41,969 bases of DNA from an uncultured Paraburkholderia sp. (GTDB taxonomy: Bacteria > Pseudomonadota > Gammaproteobacteria > Burkholderiales > Burkholderiaceae). Location: NCBI GenBank assembly GCA_940747215.1, contig CALNWS010000040.1, positions 1-41,969 on the forward strand. The letters run 5' to 3'. Both the position numbers and the translations under genes were made by a program. Of this stretch, positions 1 to 10,194 are shown piece by piece (the first letter of the stretch is position 1; the number at the start of each line of letters is the position of its first letter). The notes under the pieces were generated by a model that saw only the letters and a program-made list of their open reading frames with translations, had not been told where the DNA came from and searched no databases.

Positions 1-124
1 ACCAAGCAGTCCTCCGCATCCTGATCATGATCACCTTCACCATATAATCCATTGCCCGCGCAACGCCACCTTCCAAACTGATCACGGTCGCCAAAACGGC
101 CTGATCACCATCACCGAAATCCGC
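1..124 (-). mobile_element. IS terminus (IS21-like), left contig edge
   Basis: These 124 bases are the exact reverse complement of 41845-41968. They carry several TGATCA-type units about 20-40 bp apart, which is how IS21-family ends are built (multiple internal terminal repeats). No transposase reading frame is present because the contig stops here. The outer border of the IS lies at about 124, roughly 120 bp upstream of the uvrB start codon. The repeat itself is directly visible; the IS21 assignment is inferred from architecture and from the istA remnant at 17936-18250, which has similar TGATCA units. Confidence 0.7.
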
Positions 125-246
125 GGTTTTTTGCTTGAAAAACAGGCAATCGGGCGTCATTTAGGCCTACGCGGAGGCGGGCCGCTCAACCCGCGCTGCC
201 GCAACCCGTTAGAATAGTTCTTTGCTCAAGGCCTCCTGCCGCCCTC

Positions 247-2340
<2,094 letters not shown>

Positions 2341-2376
2341 TTCGGGGCCATCAGACCGCCGGCACCTTTCAAACCA

Positions 2377-2405
2377 GGGCGCGACACGCTGTCGCGCCCT
2401 TTTTT
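2377..2405 (+). terminator. Rho-independent terminator of uvrB
   Basis: A perfect 10-bp GC-rich stem (2377-2386 with 2390-2399) and a 3-nt loop are followed by six T residues. It starts 37 bp after the uvrB stop codon. Confidence 0.9.
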
Positions 2406-2549
2406 ATAGGCCGGTTCTAGCCGCGGGCGGCCGTTCGCAGATCCGATTCCCAGCCTCCTTAAGATCGCCTTAAGGCCCTTCTACGGCAAGGCTTTGGCTC
2501 CGCTCCCGTTTGTTTTCACCGCCGTTCGATGTTAAACTTGGTCTATATT

Positions 2550-2568
2550 GATAATGGTTCGCATTAAT
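2550..2568 (+). promoter_or_regulatory. Fur-box-like operator upstream of ftrABCD
   Basis: GATAATGGTTCGCATTAAT is a near match to the 19-bp Fur palindrome GATAATGATAATCATTATC: the left heptamer is exact and the right one matches 5 of 7. It lies about 125 bp upstream of the ftrA start. This suggests iron-dependent repression of the ferrous iron operon. Fur binding is inferred. Confidence 0.65.
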
Positions 2569-2693
2569 TTTCATCTATGCCGTTTGCTTACGATCGTATG
2601 GGTCGCGCCAGCGTTCATGAGCGGCGGCACGGCGCCTGCACGTCACACCGTTCTAATGGGTTCGATTCCAGTCTGATAAAACAAGGAGTTTCA

Positions 2694-3239
2694 ATGCGGA
2701 TTTCTTCATTTATGCGTGTTGGCGCAGCAGCAGCGGTGGTGGTGGCATTTTCCGCAACCGCCGCGGAATACCCGATCGGCAAGCAGCACATCGAAGCGGG
2801 CATGGAAATCGGCGCGGTGTACCTGCAGCCGATCACGATGGAACCCGAAGGCATGATGCGCAAGGCATCGGATTCGGACGTCCATCTGGAAGCGGACATT
2901 CACGCCGTCAAGAACAACCCGACGGGTTTCGCCGAAGGCGACTGGATGCCGTACCTGCAAGTGCGCTACGAGTTGACGAAGGCGGGTTCGATGCAGGCGC
3001 AAAAGGGTGACCTGATGGCGATGGTCGCCAACGACGGTCCGCACTACGGCGACAACGTCAAGCTGCAAGACCCGGGCAAGTATCACCTGAAGCTGATCGT
3101 CGAACCGCCGATACAAACCGGCCACATGGCGTTCGGCCGCCACGTCGACAAGGAAACCGGCGTGGGTCCGTGGTTCAAGCCGTTCACGATTGAATACGAC
3201 TTCACGTTCGCCGGCATCGGCAAGAAGGGCGGTTACTGA
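2694..3239 (+). CDS. ftrA: Periplasmic iron-binding protein, P19/FtrA family
   Basis: The product is 181 residues. A signal peptide covers residues 1-24 (cleavage likely after ATAA). The mature protein is a P19-type (Tpd/FetP, PF10634) immunoglobulin-like fold that binds iron and copper and hands iron to an Ftr1-type permease. The characteristic metal-site segment DVHLEADIHA is at residues 62-71 (H64, E66, H70), and late histidines such as TGHMAFGRHVD are also present. The ATG at 2694 is chosen because AAGGAG lies 5 bp upstream (2683-2688) and a proper signal peptide starts there. It is the first gene of an intact four-gene FtrABCD-type operon (known from Bordetella, Brucella and Burkholderia), preceded by a Fur-like site. 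Confidence 0.92.
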   Translation: MRISSFMRVGAAAAVVVAFSATAAEYPIGKQHIEAGMEIGAVYLQPITMEPEGMMRKASDSDVHLEADIHAVKNNPTGFAEGDWMPYLQVRYELTKAGSMQAQKGDLMAMVANDGPHYGDNVKLQDPGKYHLKLIVEPPIQTGHMAFGRHVDKETGVGPWFKPFTIEYDFTFAGIGKKGGY

Positions 3240-3335
3240 TCGGTGCTGCGGGCGTCGGGCTGAATGTCGCGCTGTCACGCTTATGTGAAAGTGCGGCGCC
3301 TGATGCTTGCGAGCAGCGTGAATCAGATGCAGCAG

Positions 3336-3371
3336 GCGGCGCGCCGGCAACGGCCCGGCGCGCCGCGTTTT
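3336..3371 (+). terminator. Strong hairpin between ftrA and ftrB
   Basis: A perfect 12-bp GC stem (3336-3347 with 3355-3366) and a 7-nt loop are followed by GTTTT. It sits inside the operon, so it may act as an attenuator or an mRNA 3'-end stabiliser that lets periplasmic FtrA be made in excess of downstream membrane proteins. The structure is seen; the role is inferred. Confidence 0.55.
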
Positions 3372-3408
3372 CCGGATTGGCCGATGAGACTGAAGAGACT
3401 GAACCCTG

Positions 3409-3741
3409 ATGAGACTTAACCGAAAGATCGCGATATTCGCCGCCACGGCTTTGCTGGCGGGCGTGGCCCACGCAGCGGACCTGCCCACCTTCAAGCTCGA
3501 AATGAACGACGGCAAGCTGAACCCCGCACGCATCGAAGTGCCGGCCGGGCAGCGTATCAAGATCGAAGTCCGCAACACCGGCAAGGGTGTGGCCGAGTTT
3601 GAAAGCGTGCAGTTGCGTAAGGAAAAGGTGTTGGTGCCGGGCGCGGATTCGTTCGTCGTGATCGCTCCGCTCGAGCTGGGCGAATACAAGTTCTTCGACG
3701 ATTTCCACCAGCAGGCGCAGGGCGTGATTGTCGCCAAGTGA
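3409..3741 (+). CDS. ftrB: Cupredoxin-domain periplasmic protein (FtrB)
   Basis: The product is 110 residues with a signal peptide (1-22, ...GVAHA) followed by a small cupredoxin-like domain (PF13473 type) with segments such as RIEVPAGQRIKIEVRN and GEYKFFDDFHQQAQGVIV. In FtrABCD systems this protein is thought to oxidise ferrous iron or to pass electrons and iron between FtrA and the permease FtrC. It lies 169 bp after ftrA, beyond a strong hairpin, and 76 bp before ftrC. The reading frame is intact. Confidence 0.87.
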   Translation: MRLNRKIAIFAATALLAGVAHAADLPTFKLEMNDGKLNPARIEVPAGQRIKIEVRNTGKGVAEFESVQLRKEKVLVPGADSFVVIAPLELGEYKFFDDFHQQAQGVIVAK

Positions 3742-3817
3742 GGTGGTTCAGGTGTGAGTTGGCGTGATGTCCGCACCGGTAGTAGCAGTGAAGAAGGGAG
3801 AAAGAAGGGAGAGCTTG

Positions 3818-4666
3818 ATGGGTCAGATTTTATTCATCGTATGGCGGGAAAGTGTCGAGGCGTTGCTGGTCGTCGGCATTCTGTACGCATGGCTGAAAAA
3901 CGGCGACGACGACGCGCGTCGCGGCTTGCCGTATCTGTGGGGCGGCGTGGTGGCGGGCGTGCTCGCGGCCGTCGCGCTGGGCGCCGCGCTGGTCGGCTTT
4001 ACGGAAGTACTGTCCGGCGACGCGCAGGATTATTTCCAGACCGCGATGGTGCTGGTCGCGTGCGTGCTGATCGTGCAAATGGTGCTGTGGATGAAGCAGC
4101 ACGGCCGCACGCTGAAGCGCGACATGGAACAGTCGCTGCAAAAGAGTCAGCACGATTCGAACTGGTGGGGTGTCGCGCTGCTGGTCGCACTCGCGATCGC
4201 GCGTGAAGGCAGCGAAACGGTGATCTTCCTGTACGGCCTCGGTTTCGGCCAGTCGGGTCACGTGGACGGCAGCCAACTGCTCGCCGTCGTGATCGGTCTC
4301 GGCCTTGCGTTCCTGACATTCTACGTGCTGCGACTGGGCGGCAAGATCTTTTCGTGGCGGCTCTTTTTCCGCGTCACCGAAATCATGCTGTTGTTCCTCG
4401 GCGCGGGTCTGTTCCAGACAGGCGTGGACAAGCTGATCGACAAGGAAATCCTGCCGACGCTCGTCGACCAGATGTGGAACTCGTCGGCGATTCTCGACGA
4501 TTCGAGCACCTTCGGTTCGCTGGTCGCCACGCTCACCGGCTACCGCGCGCATCCGGCGCTGATGAATCTGGTGGCGTACGCCGTGTACTGGGCAGTGGTC
4601 TATCTGCTCGTGCGACGTGCGACGCGTAAGCCGGCACAGCAGAAAGCGGCGGGGCGCACGGCATGA
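3818..4666 (+). CDS. ftrC: FTR1-family iron permease (FtrC)
   Basis: The product is a 282-residue inner-membrane iron permease of the FTR1/EfeU family. It has about seven hydrophobic segments and two REXXE iron-coordination motifs: RESVE at residues 10-14 in TM1 and REGSE at 129-133 in TM4. It would move iron delivered by FtrA/FtrB into the cytoplasm without TonB. The start at 3818 is preferred over the in-frame ATG at 3764 because a GA-rich ribosome-binding stretch lies just upstream (about 3805-3812) and MGQILFIVWRESVEA is the normal family N-terminus. Its stop overlaps the ftrD start (ATGA), implying coupled translation. Confidence 0.94.
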   Translation: MGQILFIVWRESVEALLVVGILYAWLKNGDDDARRGLPYLWGGVVAGVLAAVALGAALVGFTEVLSGDAQDYFQTAMVLVACVLIVQMVLWMKQHGRTLKRDMEQSLQKSQHDSNWWGVALLVALAIAREGSETVIFLYGLGFGQSGHVDGSQLLAVVIGLGLAFLTFYVLRLGGKIFSWRLFFRVTEIMLLFLGAGLFQTGVDKLIDKEILPTLVDQMWNSSAILDDSSTFGSLVATLTGYRAHPALMNLVAYAVYWAVVYLLVRRATRKPAQQKAAGRTA

Positions 4667-6072
4667 GTACGGTCATGTCCCGTCCGGGCCGCCTCGCTGC
4701 GGCCGGACAGTGGATGCAACGTCACGGTGCAGTGATTCGCGGCATCCAGTGGATCGTCGTGGCCGTGTACGCGTTTCTGATCATCTTGCCGGCCGTGATG
4801 CCGCTGCCGGACGACACGGCGCATCTCTGGAACAACCTCACGCTTGCCGCGCAGTTCGTGTTCTGGGGCATCTGGTGGCCGTTCGTGCTGCTGTCGATGG
4901 TGATGCTCGGCCGCGTGTGGTGCGGCGTGCTGTGCCCCGAAGGCGCGCTCGCCGAATTTGCGAGCAAGTACGGCCGTGGCTGGGCGATTCCACGCTGGAT
5001 GCGCTGGGGCGGCTGGCCGTTCGTCGCGTTCGGCATCACGACGATCTACGGCCAGGTGGTAAGCGTCTACCAGTATCCGAAAGCGGTGTTGCTGGTGCTG
5101 GGCGGCTCCACTTTCGCTGCGATGATCATCGGTTTGCTGTACGGGCGAGAGAAGCGCGTCTGGTGCAAATACCTGTGCCCCGTCAACGGGGTTTTTTCGC
5201 TTCTGGCGCGTCTCGCGCCGTTTCACTACAAGGTGGACGAACAGGCATGGCGCCGCTCGTACACCAACGGCGAACACGGCCATCGCGTGATTCCGATCAA
5301 CTGCGCGCCGCTCGTGCCGTTACGCAATATGATGAAGGGCGCGTCCGACTGCCATATGTGCGGCCGTTGCAGCGGCCATCGCGACGCGATCGCGCTGACG
5401 TGGCGCGCGCCGTCGTCCGAAGTCGTGCAGTTGGGCGACAAGCAGGCCAACGCATGGGATACGGCGCTGATCCTCTACGGTCTGCTCGGCATCGCAATCG
5501 GTGCGTTTCACTGGACGGCTTCGCGCTGGTTCATTGACCTGAAGATTTTCCTCGCGAACTGGCTGGTCGATCACGACATTACGTGGCCGCTCGACACCAA
5601 CGCGCCATGGTTCCTATTCACGCATTACCCGGAACAGAACGACGTGTTCTCGTGGCTCGACGGCGGCATGGTGATCGGCTACACCCTCGCGACGGCACTC
5701 GTGTACGGCACGGTGCTGCTCGTTCTGCTGATGGGCGCGACGCGCATGCTGGGACGTTTCGACCGCGTGCGTCTGCATCATCTGACGCAAGGTCTCATTC
5801 CGATCGCCGGTACGGGCGTATTCCTGGGACTTTCGGCGACCACGTTGTCGCTGCTGCGCGCAGAACATGTTTCGTTGTGGTGGGCGTCGGATATGCGCAT
5901 CGCGATCCTCGCGATTGCGAACATATGGAGCGCGTGGCTCGCGTGGCTCATCACACGTCGTTATAGCGAGCGCTTCGTGCAGCGCGGGCTGGCGATGATC
6001 TGGTTCGTCACGGCGCTCGCGGTGGCGGACAGCGCGTGGTGGCTGATGTTCTGGGGCTGGGCGTCGAAGTAA
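4663..6072 (+). CDS. ftrD: Membrane polyferredoxin (FtrD, NapH/CcoG-like)
   Basis: The product has 469 residues, about eight to ten membrane segments and cysteine motifs typical of the 4Fe-4S 'Fer4_5' family: WCGVLCPEG (C87, C91), WCKYLCPVNG (C168, C172) and CHMCGRC (C230, C233, C236). FtrD is proposed to move electrons across the membrane in support of iron import by FtrABC. The ATG overlaps the ftrC stop. No lesion is seen. The gene ends 46 bp before a bidirectional terminator. It completes an operon that is intact amid widespread gene decay. Confidence 0.92.
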   Translation: MSTVMSRPGRLAAAGQWMQRHGAVIRGIQWIVVAVYAFLIILPAVMPLPDDTAHLWNNLTLAAQFVFWGIWWPFVLLSMVMLGRVWCGVLCPEGALAEFASKYGRGWAIPRWMRWGGWPFVAFGITTIYGQVVSVYQYPKAVLLVLGGSTFAAMIIGLLYGREKRVWCKYLCPVNGVFSLLARLAPFHYKVDEQAWRRSYTNGEHGHRVIPINCAPLVPLRNMMKGASDCHMCGRCSGHRDAIALTWRAPSSEVVQLGDKQANAWDTALILYGLLGIAIGAFHWTASRWFIDLKIFLANWLVDHDITWPLDTNAPWFLFTHYPEQNDVFSWLDGGMVIGYTLATALVYGTVLLVLLMGATRMLGRFDRVRLHHLTQGLIPIAGTGVFLGLSATTLSLLRAEHVSLWWASDMRIAILAIANIWSAWLAWLITRRYSERFVQRGLAMIWFVTALAVADSAWWLMFWGWASK

Positions 6073-6118
6073 TCGCGCTGGTTTCGCGTCGGTTCAAGCA
6101 CAAACGCGTGAGACAAAC

Positions 6119-6157
6119 AAAAAGCCGTGGGATGAATTCATTCATCTCAGGCTTTTT
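6119..6157. terminator. Bidirectional terminator after ftrD
   Basis: AAAAAGCC (6119-6126) pairs with GGCTTTTT (6150-6157), with an inner GATGAA/TTCATC stem. A-tract and T-tract flanks suit termination in both directions, for ftrD (+) and for transcripts from hemP (-). Confidence 0.8.
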
Positions 6158-6354
6158 GTTTCGGTATGACCGGAGCACGGCTTCTCGCGCATCCGCATCG
6201 GGTGAGAACCAAAAAGCGGCCTGGCTTGCTGCGACGGCTGGCTTGGTGTCTGCACGAAGGGATCTAGTTCTCACGTGCAAGCCGTCGTGGCTGGCTAATG
6301 CCCAACACCTCTCGAGGAGGTGGTCCCCATAATACCTGGTACTGCTATTCGGTC
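6158..6354. other. Intergenic stretch with interleaved inverted repeats
   Basis: No gene is recognised in these 197 bases. Two complementary pairs interleave: GTGAGAAC (6202-6209) with GTTCTCAC (6267-6274), and CGACGGC (6232-6238) with GCCGTCG (6281-6287). In RNA this could form a pseudoknot. A short palindrome CCTCTCGAGG follows near 6308. This may be a structured RNA, a remnant of something else, or chance in GC-rich DNA. Confidence 0.25.
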
Positions 6355-6617
6355 TTACTTCGTCAGGATCAGCTTGCCGAGACGCGTGACACGAAACTGA
6401 TAAGTCTCACCATTATGCACGATGCTGACGTGGCTGTGTCCTTGCAGCAAAGCGTCGCTGCGAACAACCCGCTCGGCGCTCTCGCCCGAGCTCTTCGCGC
6501 GATCCGCGGCCGGTTTGTTCGAAGCTGGCGCTGCCGCCGGAGATATTTCGGACGGCTGGTTAGCGCGGCCGTCGGATGGTGCAGGCTGAGCGTAGAAGAG
6601 CGGTTGAGATCGGTCAT
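6355..6617 (-). pseudogene. hemP: Hemin uptake protein HemP, frameshifted
   Basis: HemP/HmuP proteins are small regulators needed for heme and siderophore uptake. The first codons read MTDLNRSST. The rest of the protein lies in another frame and ends with the family signature ALLQGHSHVSIVHNGETYQF followed by RVTRLGKLILTK and TAA at 6355-6357. Restoring one G at about 6590-6593 (ACGCT for an expected ACGGCT) joins the halves into an 87-residue protein of normal size. Translation of the present frame gives a basic, nonsense 82-residue tail. A Fur-like site precedes it (6654-6672). The gene was therefore iron-regulated and lost by a single-base deletion. Confidence 0.87.
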
Positions 6618-6653
6618 TCGTTTTTGCTGTTCGTCGATTCGATGGAAAAATTA

Positions 6654-6672
6654 CAAATGATAACTATCTTCA
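6654..6672 (-). promoter_or_regulatory. Fur-box-like site upstream of hemP
   Basis: AATGATAACTATCTTCATT lies about 37 bp upstream of the hemP start, in AT-rich DNA. It resembles the GATAAT/ATTATC hexamer array of Fur boxes but is less exact than the sites at 2550 and 12632. Regulation is inferred. Confidence 0.45.
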
Positions 6673-6732
6673 TTTAAAATTAAGAGAAATTGATCGGTTT
6701 ACTGTTTCGATAGTGGCGAACTGAAAGGTCAC

Positions 6733-6767
6733 GGCGCGGACGTCACCAACGAAGAATCGTCCGCGCC
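6733..6767. repeat. Inverted repeat / hairpin 3' of the DUF1857 gene
   Basis: A perfect 9-bp stem (GGCGCGGAC 6733-6741, GTCCGCGCC 6759-6767) sits just past the stop of the minus-strand DUF1857 gene. It has no T-tract, so it is at best a weak terminator or mRNA end structure. Confidence 0.45.
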
Positions 6768-6773
6768 AGTAGA

Positions 6774-7256
6774 TCAATGCAACGAACCCGGTTCCTGCTT
6801 CGTTGCCACGTACTGGCGAATGAGCCGCACCGTGTCGATGTCGTTCTCGCGATAAGCCGACTTGACGATCTCTTGCGTCTGCACGGTGTCCTGATCGTCG
6901 GAGACGGGCAGGGTGGTCGCGTACTCGAAGCGCAGGAAGAGTTGCAGCTCGTCGGGTTGCTCGATGGTCATCGTGAGCGAGCCGCTGACGTGATCCGCCG
7001 TCGGCAGGATGTCGTAGCGCACTCTCTGACTCTCATCGAGCGTGACGCGATCGCGCACGGTTGCCTGGCCGTAATGCAGCTCGCGTTCGAGCACGTTGCC
7101 TTCGCGCGAGAGGATCGTGCAGTTGTCGAGCCCCATCACGAACAGTTGCGGCTGCTCGGCGCGCAGAACGAGACCCTCCCACAACTGCTCGCGGGTTATC
7201 GAGTCGACGAATGGATTCAACGGGTCGTTGATCTGGATAAGGTGTTCGAAATTCAA
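6774..7256 (-). CDS. DUF1857 / AtaL-like SRPBCC family protein
   Basis: The product has 160 residues beginning MNFEHLIQINDPLNP, with LTREQLWEGLVLRAEQP-type text typical of DUF1857 (PF08982), a small START/SRPBCC-like ligand-binding fold. The C-terminal half contains LTMTIEQPDELQLFLRFEY and a final helix. No enzymatic role is established for the family. The frame is intact and of normal length. Downstream it meets the 6733-6767 hairpin; it is transcribed toward hemP but with its own spacing of about 150 bp. Confidence 0.85.
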   Translation of the reverse strand: MNFEHLIQINDPLNPFVDSITREQLWEGLVLRAEQPQLFVMGLDNCTILSREGNVLERELHYGQATVRDRVTLDESQRVRYDILPTADHVSGSLTMTIEQPDELQLFLRFEYATTLPVSDDQDTVQTQEIVKSAYRENDIDTVRLIRQYVATKQEPGSLH

Positions 7257-7338
7257 AACGGCAGCTTCCTATGAAGGCGTTGCGACAGACGCATCCTGCA
7301 TGTCCCTATGCTATGCGCGTTTCACAGCGCGCTCCGCC

Positions 7339-7737
7339 TCACGCGACGGCAAGACCTGAACGGACCGTGACCTGATGCGTCAGGATCTTGTGCACAGGGC
7401 ATGCATTGGCAATTTGCAAAAGACGTTCCCGCTGCTCGTCGGACAGATCGCCTTCGAGCACGATCTTGCGGTCGATCGTCGTGCCGGCATCGCCGGTTTC
7501 GATCGAGAGCGTGACGCGCATGTCGGCGAGCGGCCAGCCCTTGCGTTGCGCGTACATCTTCAACGTGATCGACGTGCAGGCACCGAGGCTCGACAACAGC
7601 AAAGTGACGGGCTTCGGGCCGCGATCGCCGCCACCGAGAGACTCGGGCTCGTCGGCGAGCCACGTGTGACTAGCGTCGTCCATCAGGACCTGAAAATTCG
7701 TGGAACCGATGTGCGCGGTGACGGTGGGATCTGCCAT
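7339..7737 (-). CDS. OsmC/Ohr family peroxiredoxin-like protein
   Basis: The product has 132 residues. OsmC-family proteins reduce organic hydroperoxides with two conserved cysteines. Here these are C54 in [16 protein letters not shown] and C113 in NACPVHKIL. The loop [16 protein letters not shown] is also typical. It belongs to the OsmC-like rather than the Ohr branch, judging from the SLGACTSI context. It is intact and in the same direction as the broken pirin gene upstream, from which a large hairpin (7765-7808) separates it. Confidence 0.92.
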   Translation of the reverse strand: MADPTVTAHIGSTNFQVLMDDASHTWLADEPESLGGGDRGPKPVTLLLSSLGACTSITLKMYAQRKGWPLADMRVTLSIETGDAGTTIDRKIVLEGDLSDEQRERLLQIANACPVHKILTHQVTVRSGLAVA

Positions 7738-7764
7738 GCGTGCTCCTCTGCGGGGACGAAAATC

Positions 7765-7808
7765 GCCGCACCCCGCGGATTCACGACAGGTGAACCGCGG
7801 GGTGCGGC
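7765..7808 (-). terminator. Large hairpin between pirin and OsmC genes
   Basis: A 14-bp perfect stem (7765-7778 with 7795-7808) is extended by TTCAC/GTGAA inside the loop. On the minus strand it is followed by GATTTTCG, a short T-tract. It probably ends the pirin transcript before the OsmC gene. Confidence 0.5.
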
Positions 7809-7898
7809 ATGAATTGCTATCGTGAACGAATTTACCTGCCTACGCGCCGCATGTGACGCAGCGCGGGCCGAAGCGTGCGCCGCGTCTGATGTGTGCGT

Positions 7899-8771
7899 CT
7901 AATGCGTGATCGCGCCCATGCGTCCGGCGTCGATCACGGCCTGACGGATTTCGTCTTCGGTATTCATGACTAACGGACCGTAATGCACGACCGGTTCCTT
8001 CAGCGGCACGCCGCCGAGCAGCAGCACTTCGAGCGGCTCGTCGCCGGTGGTGAGTGTGACCGAATCGCCGTCGTTCTGAAACACGATCATCTGCTGCGCG
8101 CCGATCTGCCGACATGCTTCACCGTCGCCGTAAAAGCCGGTGCCCGACAGGCTGTACGCGAACACGCGATAGTCCGCCGGCACGGGCTGGATGATCGTCG
8201 CGCCCGATTGCAGTGAGAAGTGTTGATAGAGAATCGGCGTACGCGTTTCGATCGCGGCTTTCACGCCGAGCGCTTCGCCCGCGATCACCTTCACGCGCAC
8301 CTTGCCGTCTTCCGACGTCGCCACCAGAATGCTCGCCGACGGCATTTCCTGGTAGCGCGGCGCGATCATCTTGTCGCGGCGCGACAGATTTACTCACAGC
8401 TGCAGACCATGCACGCGGCCGCCCGTGCGCACGAACGAGGGATCCGGCATCTCGCTATGCACGACGCCTGCGCCCGCGGTCATCCATTGCACATCGTCCG
8501 CGTGCAGCGTACCCAAATGGCCCGCCGAATCCTTATGACCAAACTGGCCTTCGAGCACATACGTGACCGTTTCGAAACCGCGATGCGGATGATCGGGCGC
8601 GCCCTTGGCTTCGCCGGGCACGTAATCGATCGGGCCCATTTCGTCGAGAAGCAGAAACGGGTCGAAGTCCATCAATAAACGGGTTGGAAACGGCCGATGA
8701 ACGACAAAGCCGCCACCCTCGGTCGTGCGAACGGACGGAAACGTGCGTTCGATCGTGCGAGTCGCGCTCAT
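7899..8771 (-). pseudogene. Pirin family protein, single internal stop
   Basis: Pirins are bicupin proteins with an iron site; some have quercetinase activity or act as redox-linked regulators. The N-terminal part (8771 down to 8397) contains [16 protein letters not shown] and [10 protein letters not shown], which supply the metal-binding His/His/His/Glu set. It ends HGLQL-stop. The same frame then resumes as VNLSRRDKMIAPRYQEMP and runs to a normal C-terminus at 7899. The only lesion is TGA at 8394-8396, where a Trp codon (TGG) is expected. The full span would encode 290 residues, normal for the family. The truncated cupin-1 domain could still fold, but as annotated this is a pseudogene. It is divergent from a LysR gene, a common arrangement. 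Confidence 0.93.
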
Positions 8772-8918
8772 GGAATATCACCTTGAAAAATGGGGAATAG
8801 CGTTATTTTTGAAACATGGAGCTATTATAAAGAATATTTTTCGCGGTGCCAGCCGCCGCCACGCAATGGATTGTTCTATACCGGAACGATGAGATGAAGA
8901 TCGATTCACACAATCTGA

Positions 8919-9905
8919 ATGAATGACCTGATGTACTTCTCGCAGGTCGTCGAACATGGCGGATTTTCCGCGGCCGAGCGTGTGCTGGGCATCTCCAAAT
9001 CGCGTCTGTCGCGCCGCCTGACCGAGCTGGAAGCACATCGCTCGGCGTGCGTCTCTTGCAGCGCTCCACGCGCAAGCTGGCACTCGCGGAAGCCGGTCAA
9101 CTGTTCTATCAGCATTGTCAGGCGATGCTGAGCGAAGCGCAGGCAGCGGGTGAACGTCGTGCAGCAACTGCGTTCGTCGCCACGCGGCACGGTGTGTGTG
9201 AGCGTGCCGGTCACGATCTCGCAGACCATCCTCTCGCAGATCCTGCCCGAATTCATGCATTGCTATCCGGAAGTGCGCGTGGTGATACGCGTCACCAACC
9301 GCGTGGTCGATCTGTTCGAGGATTCGTCGACGTCGCGTTGCGTGTGCGCTCCGATCCGCCGGAAAACGCCAATATCGTGGTGCGTCCGCTGTGGCGCACG
9401 CAGCAGATGCTGGTGGGTGCGCCGAGTCTTCTGCAACAGAATAATGCGCCTCCGTTACAGCCTGCGGACCTCAATCGTTTCGAAACGCTGGATGTGCCGA
9501 CAAGCGACGGGGTCATGTGTACAATCTGATCGCGCCGGACGGCACGCCACGCGTCACGCACACGAACACGAGCCGCGTCTCGTGACCGCCGATCTGATGA
9601 CCATTCGTGAAGCCGTGCTCGCGGGCGTGGGTATCGCTGCGTTGCCCGAGATGATGTATGGCGCTGCGTTGCGCGCGGGGCAATTGTCGCCGGTCATGCC
9701 GGGCTGGACTTTCCCGACGCCGCAATTGTATGCGGTATTCGTCTCGCGTCAGGGCATGGTGCCGGCCGTGCGTGCGTTCGTCGATTATCTGGTCGAGATG
9801 CTCGATCCGGATGACGGTAAGCACATCATGGGTGAGTGCCCGACCAAACAGGAAGCGCAGCGCGCCGTGAAGCTGCCTGCTGCGGTGGCCGCGATCGTGT
9901 CGTAG
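8919..9905 (+). pseudogene. LysR-type regulator, multiply frameshifted
   Basis: The helix-turn-helix is readable from the start (MNDLMYFSQVVEHGGFSAAE, then SKSRLSRRLTELEA). After about 9040 the protein continues in a second frame (VRLLQRSTRKLALAEAGQLF), after about 9146 in a third (NVVQQLRSSPRGT...), after about 9325 in the second again (DVALRVRSDPPENANIVV), and after about 9510-9560 in the third to the end (EPRLVTADLMTIREAVLAGV). Four to five frameshifts make it non-functional. It would have regulated the divergent pirin gene, as is common for this pair. Summed length is about 320 codons, normal for LysR. Confidence 0.9.
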
Positions 9906-9946
9906 CGCGTCGCAACATCGCTTTTAGCATTTAAGCGTCGCTTGCC

Positions 9947-10150
9947 ATGAGGACTTTCAATGGTCGTTTTCTTGATTGCACGCGCGCATGGGCCTATATT
10001 GAAATCCCTTCGTTAAAGAGTTCTCTGAAGCGGAAACTTATGGCCGCTATCATAGCAGGCCTGATAGGGCTGACCACGCTGTCCGTGTCGATCGCGGCTG
10101 TCGCATGCGTTGCCAGTGTTCAGACGTTGGCACATGAACCCGCCGCCTGA
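9947..10150 (+). CDS. Possible small membrane peptide
   Basis: This is an open frame of 67 residues with one clear hydrophobic segment (LMAAIIAGLIGLTTLSVSIA...). I see no convincing ribosome-binding site and do not recognise a family. An alternative start at 10040 would leave 36 residues. It could be a real small membrane protein or a by-product of GC-rich DNA. Confidence 0.2.
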   Translation: MRTFNGRFLDCTRAWAYIEIPSLKSSLKRKLMAAIIAGLIGLTTLSVSIAAVACVASVQTLAHEPAA

Positions 10151-10167
10151 AGGCGCCGAGTGCGCAC

Positions 10168-10194
10168 AAAAAAGGCCTTGTTTCAAGGGCTTTT
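10168..10194. terminator. Terminator at the exbD 3' end
   Basis: AAAAGGCCTTG (10170-10180) pairs with CAAGGGCTTTT (10184-10194) with one mismatch. An A-run on the plus strand gives a T-run on the minus strand, ending the bfd-tonB-exbB-exbD unit. The exbD stop codon lies in the stem. Confidence 0.65.

Noticed and set aside
2706..3776. 356-codon minus-strand frame across ftrA-ftrB
   Set aside because: It overlaps two well-supported genes and the spacer between them, with low-complexity Arg/His-rich text.
6008..6280. 90-codon minus-strand frame after ftrD
   Set aside because: It spans the bidirectional terminator and the ftrD 3' end, with no ribosome-binding site or family resemblance.
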